This document shows, piece by piece, positions 35,576 through 45,648 of a DNA stretch of 64,000 nucleotides. Below the pieces are notes generated by a model. The model had not been told where the DNA came from and ran no database searches. It saw only the letters and a list, made by a program, of their open reading frames with translations. The first letter of the stretch is position 1. Each line of letters opens with the position of its first letter. This DNA comes from Clitopilus passeckerianus (Eukaryota > Basidiomycota > Agaricomycetes > Agaricales > Entolomataceae): contig CALYLX010000102.1 in NCBI GenBank assembly GCA_944990035.1, forward strand, positions 52,007 through 116,006. Reading direction: 5' to 3'. The position numbers were made by a program, and so were the translations under genes.

Positions 35576-37757
35576 ATGGCTCTTAGGCCTGCTGAAGTTG
35601 CGTGCGTGTTCTTGTATACGGGCTGGATAGCCGAACTCCAGGAGACTCACATCAGGTTCTAATGTTGCAGATACGGTCCGACGCTTATTGGCCTGATGCT
35701 CAACCTTGTACTTTATGGCGTCACCATAATCCAAACCTACATTTACTACTGCTCTCAGTGCTCCGAGAAGCGGTAAGCTGTCGGCGCCTCGCAGAGCTTC
35801 AAACTCATTACCAAATTGAACTAGGGACCGATGGCAAATCCAGGCATTCGTATACATTCTTTTCGTCGCAGACACCCTCCAGTCCATATTTTCCTGCATC
35901 ACGGTCTACGAACCACTCGTTACGCACTTTGGAGATGTTGAAGGCTTGCTTAAGGCAAATTGGATGTTCGCAACGGGTAAGTCTCTTACCTTGACTAGTT
36001 CTGTTGGTTTTCTTACCTGTCACGAAGAACCTGCTATGACTGTTAGTATCCTCCCCGCATTTTGCGTTCATCTTCGTCTGACTTGTCGTCGATACTCCTG
36101 ACTAGGGTATCATCGGTGGATTAGTGCAAATATTCTACCTCCGGCGAATCAAAATCATAACGAAAAACAATTACGTCGTTGGGACTATCTTGTTATGTGC
36201 CATTCTATCGAGTTGTGAGTGTGATTGCCAGCATCTTCGCCGTTGCCCGTTCAATCAAGAGTTTTTCCTCTTTCCCCTTCACGCTTCTCAATTCTATAAT
36301 GACTGCATCACTAACCCTACTCCGTTTTGAATAATATAGTCATGGGTATCGCGACTGCAGCCGCCGTTCACTTCGTTCCATATTTCCTTGATTTCCAAAG
36401 GTTTCGGGTGGTTGTAATCATCTGTGCGTATTCTCTTTATACCCAGCACACCTCCCTAGTAGCCCTGCTTCGTTACTTATTGCTGTGGCTGCCACGTCCT
36501 CGATGGAATGTCCTCTGGCTTTTGGTTGGCTCAGGGCCACCACCAAGAAGACTGCTGCCCAAGGCCCAGATCCACTCAATTCCGAAGAATTGGACCCGAA
36601 TTCCCCCCCTCTCTCTATTGCTTCGTAAACGGCGTCAGTCACCGGTTTTGTCCTCCGGCCAGATCTCCGTTCTTAGCCGGGTTCTCTGCCAAACTTTCAG
36701 TATTCCTGATCGACCAGGGGGAGCTACTTGACTTTAATCTGATCCTGACATTGTCCCTGCACGTAATCGGCCACATCCTACGAGGTTGACGCGATACTGT
36801 GCCGCCTTGCCCCTTTGGCTTCCCAGCTTCGCCACTCCAGGATACTAGCTTACTTTTTTCTCCGTTTAGGGCTTGTGTCGGCAGCCACTGGTGACTGGAT
36901 TATATCTGTTAGCCTCATTATTTACCTCGTAAGTTGTTTCAGTATGGGGAGTCTTAAGTTGTTAATATATCCTTCTCTAGCAAAGAATGAAGTCCGGGCT
37001 ACCAAGATCGGATAATCAAGTAGACAAGATTATTCGACGTAAGTGTGCCTATATTTCATGTCTTTGCTGAGGGCTCAACTTCTTGAAATTTCATAGTAAC
37101 TATTCAGACAGGTCAGTCGTCGAATCTGGTATCTTCTAAGGCCCTCTAGTTAACCTCAGGCTTGTCTGTCTTTTTCACCAAATTAGGGCTCTTAACCTCA
37201 ATCACGGCGTGAGTGGCTCTCCGTTTTTTAGCACGCCGAACCTTTGATACAACGACTTCTCTTTTCCTGGCCTGCTTTGTATATCTAGGGTCATTAGTCT
37301 CTTCCTCTATCTATTTCAGGTGAGTGGATGTCCATGGTTCGAATGGGCTACATCGCTGATTTCTACCGTCTCTTCTAGTCGTCAGCACTGTAAGTCTCTT
37401 CATGTTCACCTGTTCTAATTCAGGTAAACTCAATATTTGGGTCTTTTTGACCTATTAGGCATCTCATCGTCAATCTGCCTCTCTCAAAACTTTACACCAA
37501 CTCTCTAATGAGCACTCTAAATGCAAGAGACTTTTGGAAGCAAGAGAGCGATACGATGAACTTGTCAGAAATCTTCACCGGGATCAAGTTTTCGGATTTC
37601 GCTAGGAGGGTAACTCTGAATCGCCAGACCGACTCCACCGTATGTATTCTAGACTTTGGACTCATACACATGTCAATAACTGACCGCATACGGATAGAGG
37701 TCGACGGTGAATCCACAATCTGCAACCCCGAGCATCACCACCCTCCCGTATATCTAA
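35576..37757 (+). CDS. DUF6534 multi-pass membrane protein, copy 2
   Basis: Fourteen exons (35576-35601, 35671-35772, 35825-35976, 36028-36041, 36106-36214, 36340-36423, 36870-36928, 36981-37038, 37097-37111, 37187-37208, 37289-37319, 37379-37389, 37459-37639, 37698-37757) give 307 residues. Thirteen introns sit at the same codons as in copy 1 and twelve exons have identical lengths; exon 2 is 9 nt longer and exon 14 is 3 nt longer. Intron 6 is 446 nt here against 62 nt in copy 1. Membrane segments and LPLSKLYTNSLMSTLNARDF are conserved. The result of a local tandem duplication; function unknown. Confidence 0.87.
36424..36869 (+). other. Expanded intron 6 of DUF6534 copy 2
   Basis: The homologous intron in copy 1 is 62 nt; this one is 446 nt. 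Extra sequence of about 385 nt, beginning roughly at 36480, is C-rich and contains no recognisable transposon ends or domain. Confidence 0.6.
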
Positions 37758-38256
37758 CCTCATCCTGGAGTTATCCTCTGGCTCTCTTCAATTAACCCAG
37801 AACGCGCCAAAATTGACATAGAACCCGGGCGGATACTAGCAGGTGAATTGAGTGTGGCTGATGCGATAGGCCAGGAGCTAGGTGGGAGATATAACAGTAG
37901 TGGGTATGGCAGCTGTAGCCTTGCTCACCGAGGTTGAAACAGGAGTCTCCTCCCCATTGAGACGCAAATGGGGCTGGACGAGGCCGCTTGCGGCAAATGT
38001 ACGCAAAGCAGACTAGGGCCTCCATAGGCGATTCCCAATGACCGCTTTCCTTGTTATCATCGATAGCATGCCGTGCATCGCCATTTTCATGGTCCAATAC
38101 TAAAGGTCCGGGGCTACGGCCACCTCTGCACCATTTTTCAAGCTGGACGGCGATTAATGTTCATAAATTATATGTATCTAATCCCTATAATTCAAACACG
38201 CTTTCAATTCAAATGTACATATCAATCAAACGAGCACAATTAGATGCTTTCGGTCT
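37758..38256. other. Intergenic region between convergent genes
   Basis: About 500 bp, nothing recognisable. Confidence 0.4.
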
Positions 38257-40394
38257 TCAAACACGACAGAGCCCATATGAATCCCATCTCTCGCTCCCCA
38301 CACCACCTCGGACAATGAACAAATCCGACGGGTCGTATTTCTGCTTGATGGTGCTAAGTTGGGCATAGTTAGGTCCATAGAAAGTGGTTCTGAAGTCCTT
38401 CTCGAATGCGTCCGCTTCATTCGTGTAAGACCCGGTGCCCGAAGGTGCGATACGCTGAAGGATTGGGAGTTGCATATCTCTGAAAGTGGTCTGGATGGTT
38501 CTGATAGCGTCAGTAGAAGCGGAGTCGTCCCAGTTATTCGCAATGATGACCTAACATATCCGGAAAAAATAAGAAGGATGGTCATAGTCAAGTCTCATTG
38601 AACGTACATGAGTTTTAGCCGTGCGCCAGGTAGGATTGATCGCGGAAGACAAATTAGCGTTTGCCGCGACTTTCCCTGTTTATCCGAGAAGCATGAACAG
38701 ATCCACGACCTAACGACAAATTTGAGAGGTCTTTACCTCCAGCAACTAGATTTCCCAATATACTGTTCTTCGATATGAGAAGCTATCCCTGGCATAGACA
38801 GATACACTCACGTCGTAGCACCAGCCTTCAACAGATCGGTATATGTCTGCCCCACCAGCTGGGGTGAGCTCCTATAAATGCTTACAGGAACGAGCCTCAA
38901 GCCCATAGCCAAGTTCGACCCAACAATATCATCCGGAGTCGCCAATGCGATGTTTATGTTGTTCACCACAGTCGACGAGGTGACGACAGCCCCAAGCAGC
39001 CTCGCCTCTGTGATGAACGGTAACAGGGCAGCTTCTGCTTGTATGATAGTTGCAGCCGGAAAGTAGGTCGAGACAAGCATCTGGTATCCAGTGTTGGGAA
39101 TGAGTCCGTTGATGTAGAAATATTGCCCTGCATTGAGGGAATCCCAGTCGAAGATGTGGCGTGAGTGGGAAGCGATGACGTTCCCCATGATTTCTGGGGT
39201 CAAGGCGGAAACGATGGTCGTGGTTTTGGCAACGTTGAATGTTGGGAACGTCTGGAAAGTTGCGGATACGACAACACCCCAGGAGCCTGCACCTCCGCCA
39301 CGCATAGCCCAGAATACTGCGCGACAATTTCTTAGATCCCAAATGCGACGAGGAGTCAACATCACTCACAATCGGCGTTCTGGGCTTCATTTGCAGTCAC
39401 CAGAGTACCATTTGCGATTACCACCTCGATTTCTACAACTCTTGCTTCAGTATATGCGCAATCAATATCTGCAAAATCGCACTAACCGAGGGTATTATCG
39501 GCTGCCAACCCCAACAACGGACTCGTCGCCGAGTGACCACCACCCTGGAAATACCCACCAGCCGCAACGACGGTGGCGGCAGTCCCTCCAACCACAATCT
39601 TTCCTTTTGCCAGAGCAGCAGTGTACAGGTCGCTCAGAGCAACACCACTGCCAACTGTCACGGCAGACCCTTTGCTCTTCCCGTCCACGATAAAGTTGTC
39701 GGTAAACTCGATACTTTGTAGCTTGTGGGTGTGAATGAGCAGCGAATTTTTGGCTGTTGAGCGACCGAGGTAGTCATGGCCGGATGCTTTGATGGCTAGG
39801 CGGAGGTTGTATGTTTGGGCAAAGTTGACACCAGCCTATGAAGTCACTTTATCAATACAAAGAATGAAAGAGAGAAGAGGAATAGACTGACCTGGATATC
39901 GCCAGCTGACTCGGCCAAGATAGCATACAATGGGACATTTCCTTGGCCGCAGGTTGAACCGTTCCTCAAGCACAGAGAAGGCGGGTTTGCATCATAGTCC
40001 TTCGAGCTGTAAGCTTCACAACGTTGCCGACCATAGTTCTAGGCCAAACGAACCTGCTCCCAGTTAATCTGAATCAAATCAATTGGTCGGTCATCCAGCT
40101 TGTATCACATTACACACACTCTCTCACCTGGTTCATTGCACCTGGAACGCCAGCCCTCCACTTCGCACTCGTCCACTGGCTTAGCGTACAGAACCCCAGA
40201 AGCTCACTTTTACAAGCCTTTGCGGAGGGAACCACTGAGACAAGGCGGCCAGAAACACTAGTGTTTAACGCCGCCCATTGGTCGGAAGTCGGAAAACCTG
40301 AATCGCCAGGGTTGTTGCGGCAAGAAGCACCGAGAGTAGGAAGAGGACGAAAGGAGGAGATCGCGAGAAGGAAATGAAAGAGAGTCGGTCGCAT
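38257..40394 (-). CDS. Secreted FAD-linked oxidase (berberine bridge enzyme-like)
   Basis: Nine exons (40394-40128, 40068-40054, 39999-39892, 39835-39487, 39432-39370, 39316-38812, 38762-38737, 38675-38608, 38550-38257) give 564 residues. Signal peptide about 1-23 (MRPTLFHFLLAISSFRPL). The PCMH-type FAD domain shows LRLAIKASGHDYLGRSTA (flavin-attachment region), AVTVGSGVALSDLY, GGTAATVVAAGGYFQGGGHS and WAMRGGGAGSWGVV. The C-terminal BBE element ends YGPNYAQLSTIKQKYDPSDL. Exon 2 is a 15-nt microexon coding INWEQ; the next 54-nt intron (GTTCGT..CTCGAAG) removes an in-frame TAG. Probable extracellular oxidase of a sugar, alcohol or specialised metabolite; the substrate is unknown. Confidence 0.9.
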
Positions 40395-40955
40395 AGTGAG
40401 GTGCTTCAACGAATCTTTCATGAGCCGAATAGAATTTATAGCTGGAAGTATGAGCGCGAAGCGACAGAAGTATGGTTACGGATGTAGAACTTTGGACAAC
40501 CCATTGCAAGAAAATGCACCCGTTGAGATCCACGACACGAATATGATCATGAAAGGAGTACGTGCAGACCATCTGAAGAGAATAGGTGAGCAGAACCAAT
40601 CTGTGGTCGCATGCTCCTGGCTGCGAGTAGTCGCACCCTCTCCAGTCATGTGGCCTTGTTGGCTCGTTTCAATTGCTGGTAGCACTGGGCCAGAGTCAAT
40701 ATATGCGTGAACTGCAGCCGATCATCATTGCTTCCGCAGGTTCGTTGGTGAAGACCATAAGTGCGGATGCATTCAATAGGATGCCGGGAGCTGTCGAATC
40801 GTGCAGAAAGCCCTAATCGACCTTGTTCCAAATTCAATTCAATACACGATACGGATTATTGCTGGAAGAAAACTGATGAGCATTTTTAGTGACTTTAGGC
40901 GATAGAAAATCCTGACCTCTACATTAACACATCCCAGTTGTAAGCCTCTGCCAGC
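40395..40955. other. Intergenic region
   Basis: 561 bp; contains the oxidase TATA box, otherwise nothing recognised. Confidence 0.4.
40434..40440 (-). promoter_or_regulatory. TATA box of the FAD oxidase gene
   Basis: TATAAAT on the minus strand, 40-46 bp upstream of the ATG at 40394. Confidence 0.5.
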
Positions 40956-42404
40956 TCAATCCAGCCAAATAGCATGGCTACCTCCCTCCATCCTCTCTTT
41001 CCCATGTTCGCCTTCAACCTCAACCTGTTTCCCAGGCTCCGGCCATCCAACAACCTCCTTGACACCACCCTTCCCGAATCCATCCCATTCCAAAACTCTC
41101 ACCGCATTGCCTCCTTCCAAACCCGACGTCGCATCGGTATCATCATCTGTAAGGACTACCCAGAGACCCTCTCCCTCCCCATTGGCGGATTTTGGCAACA
41201 AGTCGATAGCATTTGCCTTTCCACCACTCGTTGTAGTCTCCCATCTCTCCTCCTTTATATCATCTCTGAACAGACCATCTGCATCCAGAGGAAATACTGT
41301 CAACCATCCTCGATCGGAGATCTTGGCTCCGCGGGTTGTGGTGAAGATGGCAGTCGGGGAAGGGTGAGAAGGTGTTGGCGGAGCGAGCATGAGGGTGTCG
41401 CCTCGGAAGTGGGATGTTTCTTTTGTCGAAAGGACATGTAACGGAACGAGCGGACGGGACGACAGATGCTTCAATGTGTTAGGCTCGATGGAATAAATAT
41501 CAAGGAAATTATCTATTTCGCGGCTGAGCTCAATTGGAAAGGGCGCGTTGAAGGAGCTGACTCACTGTGCTCAGTGACACAATATAGAATTCTGCCATTC
41601 GGATGTATCTTCAGGTGCCTAGGGCCATCGTGGCTGTCTGGTCCTCGAGGTGAAGGGACGGACATAACATGACTGAGCAGCCCTGACTTAATGTCTCGAG
41701 TGTACATTTCAATTGCGTTGGTTCCAAGGACAGGGATGAAGACGTGCCCTGTGGCTGATGACCATTCGACTGCGTGAGATCCATATCGCTGATAATTATA
41801 TCAGGCTCATGTCAGGTTTATGAGAAATTCAACGAGATATGTACCAATGCCACACGCGTCTTGTCTGCAGCTTCTAATTGATCTTCTGGCACGAATAACA
41901 CTTGCTGTATTTTCTCGGAGAAAGCACCCGTTTCGGGGTTTATTGCATGAACCTCTCCGGTCGGACCTCCTGCTGAGTAGGCATGGGTGTATGGTGGTGG
42001 AATAGTAATATATGACGAGGTTGCAGCTACAAGAAACTCATAAGCTAGGTAGGTATATGCGCTTAGAAAAGATACTTACTGATAGGGACGCTGTTAATAT
42101 GGCTAACATGCCATCTACCGGAACCGCCTAGTCTGTCGATTTTCCAACTTGACAGTGATGGAGGCAGCGCCCAGCTGGTAGCATATACTCTGTCACTGCC
42201 TGGGTTCGTCGCAAGATACTGGTGAGGTCCAAAAGCATCCACAGTCTGTACTAAGGACAAGGTTCTTTTCAACGGCGAGAAGGCCAGCAAGAACAATGAC
42301 AGTGATCTAAACGACCCAGAAAGAATGTGATGCACCGTCGCATCCTCAACAGCGCCAGACGCTGTATTATTGCCTAGAACGAAGGCCTCTTGAACCGCGT
42401 CCAT
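40956..42404 (-). CDS. Carboxy-cis,cis-muconate cyclase-like lactonase (CMLE family)
   Basis: Four exons (42404-42080, 42026-41845, 41788-41566, 41512-40956) give 428 residues. The protein is a seven-bladed propeller lactonase resembling the fungal 3-carboxymuconate lactonising enzyme: SHAVEWSSATGHVFIPVLGT, DGPRHLKIHPNGRILYCVTE (the conserved PRH..HP.G..LY) and a C-terminal SHAIWLD like the family ending NAIWYD. That enzyme converts 3-carboxy-cis,cis-muconate to the muconolactone in the protocatechuate branch of the beta-ketoadipate pathway. The start is the first in-frame ATG. No signal peptide. It is divergent, 210 bp away, from an intradiol dioxygenase that would catalyse the preceding step. 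Confidence 0.85.
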
Positions 42405-42614
42405 CGTCAACGGCACTGTCAAGGAGCAGCATGATCATGGCGTGGAGTTAGGAGGACTAGACCCTAACCCGAGAATAGGATCAGGATCACAAGTCTACAA
42501 GTTCCGGCGTCCGTTCCGCTCGGTCACAACTCTGCTTCTGAGAGCCATGGAATTTGAGTTGTGCAATAAATACGCTCTTGTTCTCGGCCACGACCCTCGG
42601 AATCTACGAGCAGC
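42405..42614. promoter_or_regulatory. Shared divergent promoter of the lactonase and dioxygenase genes
   Basis: 210 bp between two ATGs pointing outward. It contains an AATAAATA element about 45 bp upstream of the dioxygenase start. The short shared spacer suggests co-regulation; no specific operator is identified. Confidence 0.5.
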
Positions 42615-43884
42615 ATGAATCTTCACCAATTCTGTGTCTTGTCGTTGTCGCTGCTGGCCACGGTGGCCAGCGCACATAAGGAGCCCAAGACACACCAGGA
42701 GAGGGAGATACAGAGAGCATTGCAAGCTGCAGCTTATCATGTACGTCGGACAGTGGTTCTACCGAAAGCTGATGCTCATATTCAGTATAGTGCGCACCCG
42801 CAGTAGCAGAATTCACTGCATCAAGGAAACGATCATGGGCTCAGAAGGTTCTGGCGGGTCAACCACATCTACCGGCCTACCAAGACCTGTTCGCGTCCGA
42901 TACGCACCAAACCATCGACGATGCTAGGGAGCAGGAGGAGACCTTCATGAGCTGCACACCAATGAAGGACTCACATATCCAGAACAACACCTGCGTACTG
43001 GCACCTGAGGTCACGGAAGGACCTTATTACCACTCCGAGGGACATCCAATTCGGCAAAACATTGCTGAGCTCGAGGATGGACTTCTTCTAGTAAGTGCTC
43101 TTCAAGGAAATGTAGACCTTACCTGACAGTTATTATCTCTTCTAGCTTCTCGACATTGGCGTCATTGATGTTGAAACCTGCAAGCCCCTACCAAACATGC
43201 TCGTCGATCTCTGGCAGGCTAATGCAACTGGCTACTATGCTGGTCATCCTCACCCTTTCCCACATCTTGTCGACGAGGAGCCTGCAGCCATCGGTAAACG
43301 TGCTGGTCTCCGCACCGCCTACCCACGGACGGTCGACCATGAAACCTTCCTTCGTGGAGCTTGGCCGACCGATGCTAACGGCGTGGCCCACTTCACCAGT
43401 ACGTTCCTCTCTTCGGGTCGTTTTGCAACCAGATTCTAATGCCCCTTGGCAGCCATCTTCCCTGGCTACTACACTGGCCGCGCAACACACATCCACACCA
43501 AAGTCTTCAGCAGCTGGGAAGTCCTCCCCAACGGCACATTCACATCCGACGCCCTGGCGCATGTTGGGCAGTTCTTCTTCGATGATGAGGTCAATATGCG
43601 GATTGACAACATGCATCCGTATTCTGATAATCCCATCCGCAATACCATTGGAAGGACGAGGAACTGGAAAGATTCGTTGAACATCTTCCACGACAGCCAT
43701 GGTCCTGAGGGTAATTACAACCCTGTGTTCAAGTTGGACTTCTTGGGTAGTGTAATTTCGCAGGGATTGGTTGGGTATATCACGATGGTAGGTTGGCCCC
43801 ATTTCCGAGTCAAGAATCGCTAAGCTGACAATTTCGTAGGGTGTCAATGCCAGTGCCAAATATGATAATTTCTGGAAGGGTTAG
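42615..43884 (+). CDS. Secreted intradiol ring-cleavage dioxygenase
   Basis: Five exons (42615-42740, 42791-43090, 43146-43398, 43453-43787, 43840-43884) give 352 residues. Signal peptide about 1-20 (NLHQFCVLSLSLLATVASA). Catechol-type core: TCVLAPEVTEGPYYHSEGHP (first Fe Tyr), then LPNMLVDLWQANATGYYAGH, and GYYTGRATHIHTKVF supplying the second Tyr and the two His of the 2-Tyr/2-His ferric site. Members cleave catechol, protocatechuate or hydroxyquinol between the two hydroxyls to muconates. This belongs to the extracellular fungal subgroup seen in lignin-associated basidiomycetes. The neighbouring divergent lactonase fits the next step, though it lacks a secretion signal. Confidence 0.93.
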
Positions 43885-44344
43885 GCTTCTCGTACTGCTC
43901 TGTTAATACTGTCGTATTTTAGACCTCGCTTTCGCTATTACGTCTATGTAACGTTCTGTATCCATATATCGCTTTCAAGTCCGCCCAGTACAACCGACCT
44001 CCCTACACGAGCGGCAGGATTGAGCATTGAATATTGAGTTTTGGTGAAAAACAGGCGCCCTCGGACACTGCCACGAAAAGCGCTCAGGCGCTGGCATGCT
44101 GACAAGCCGAATTGGTCATTGGGCCTGCCCGCACACAGCGGACGCGGGGAACACCCTACACGTCAATGAACCCTGCAGAACCGTCCCGAACTAGTTGAAC
44201 ACCACGCTCCTTCCTTCGTTTTTACGTTTTCTCGAAGTTCATAAAGCCTAAACTATTAGCAAGAGTCGGTCTACTGGACAAACCCCGCTATCGAGGCCAG
44301 AACGAACAACAACAAACTTGAGCTTGGACACACCAGAATCTAGA

Positions 44345-45322
44345 ATGTTTGCATTACAATACTTCGCCAACGGGAGCGCCTTCATAGGCAAGGAAGTGCA
44401 TCCATATTTTCCTTTTCCATGGGCGCAAGTAATCCATGCAGCCCGCATCTCGATGGTCTTTCAGACCAACGCACGCGCTGCAAGTGCGAGGACCAATGTT
44501 AAGCAGACTTGGCCTGCCTATATCGTAGGTTATTTAATCATGGTACGCCTCCCTCCCACTTGAACCGATGTGTTACGTGCTGAATGACCTTCTTGTCCGG
44601 CCAAATAGACCTGGGGCGGAGGCTTCATCACACACCAACTTCTCGGCCTTCCAGCACCCCAACTATACTCGTTCTCCCCCTACATTGTCTACCTTACAAC
44701 TCATCTAGTTATGACCCTCGTATTCCGCCTCTTCCCATCTATCCCATCTCTCCTCCCCTTCCTTGACATCATCCTATTCCCTCTGGACGCCATAGTTCGC
44801 GTGGGCGCAGTCACAGGCGGAGTCTCACACCTCTACCCCTCCTCCTCAACCCACCCCTCCGTGAACCCTGCTCTCTCAGGATCCATGCTAACCCACATGA
44901 TCATCGGTGCATTCGCATCCGCAGGCGGAGGCCTCACCGCCTCAACACTCTCTACCTGGTCTCCCAACTGGTCACTCTCAACCCCACCCTTCCTCCAAGC
45001 CCCGAGCACGACCGCATTCTATTTCGCGTCAATGGACATCTGGGCCGGCGCTATGATAGCTGGTATATACGGTCTTTTGACAGGTCATCGAGCGTTCATG
45101 CCCGTCAGGAATTTGGGGCTTATTGTGCTTGTGTTAGTGGGAGGAGTGGATGTTACCTTGGATCAGGAGAAGCTCTGGACACCGCTTGATAGCAAGGGAT
45201 TTGCTGCAATGGTGCTGGCTGCCTTGTTCGGGTTGAGAGCCTTCAGAGGATTGTGGTTGAGCAGAGGTACTAGCGTTGCTGCGGCGAAGAAGGCAGACGC
45301 AGCAAAGGTCAAAAAGCAGTGA
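44345..45322 (+). CDS. TRIC-like membrane protein, copy 1
   Basis: Two exons (44345-44542, 44609-45322) give 303 residues. Several hydrophobic segments follow the TRIC cation-channel order: WPAYIVGYLIMTWGGGFITH, then a reentrant-like LLGLPAP, SPYIVYLTTHLVMTLVFRLF, a small/Gly-rich IIGAFASAGGGLTAS and FYFASMDIWAGAMIAGIYGL. The tail KVKKQ fits the KxKxx ER-retrieval signal. TRIC channels counter-balance charge during ER calcium release; this assignment is from topology and spacing, not strong identity. Compared with copy 2 the N-terminus is shortened: ATG runs directly into LQYFANGSAF, whereas copy 2 has an extra 5' exon. Confidence 0.7.
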
Positions 45323-45459
45323 ATCTATTTTAATATAGCTCTTATTGATACTACGGACTTCACTATATTACCCTTTGGATATACCTCCCGCTTTCAATTT
45401 GTAGCATTGTTTTGCATCTGGTAGTGTAGCCGAGCAGAAGGTTGACGACCAATCTACAT

Positions 45460-45611
45460 CTAAATGCCAAGCACCTCCTTCAACTTCGCCGCGCAAGGGC
45501 CTCAAAACAAGAAAGCTACCTCGTCAAAATGGGTACTTTCCAAAACCGCGAACAGCTGGTCGCATTTGGGGCATCTAGGTAAATCTTTTCTTCTGACCAC
45601 GGTACCCAGAT
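45460..45611 (-). pseudogene. Sirtuin 3'-end fragment
   Basis: Near-identical to the end of the sirtuin at 47250-47880. The stop-proximal block (CTAAATGCCAAGCACCTCCT) and the zinc-finger coding block (CAGCTGGTCGCATTTGGGGC) are present, but about 180 bp between them (equivalent to roughly 47333-47512) are deleted, and everything upstream of the homology end near 45611 is missing. Non-functional duplicate. Confidence 0.8.
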
Positions 45612-45648
45612 ATTCTGTGTCCCATCCATATAATTCCACCCAAACTCT

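Noticed and set aside
40039..40053. 15-nt intron in the FAD oxidase gene
   Set aside because: Not spliceable in fungi; the 54-nt alternative yields the family-like NWEQDYD.
43188..43859. 223-codon minus-strand ORF
   Set aside because: Antisense shadow of the intradiol dioxygenase exons and introns; no domain.
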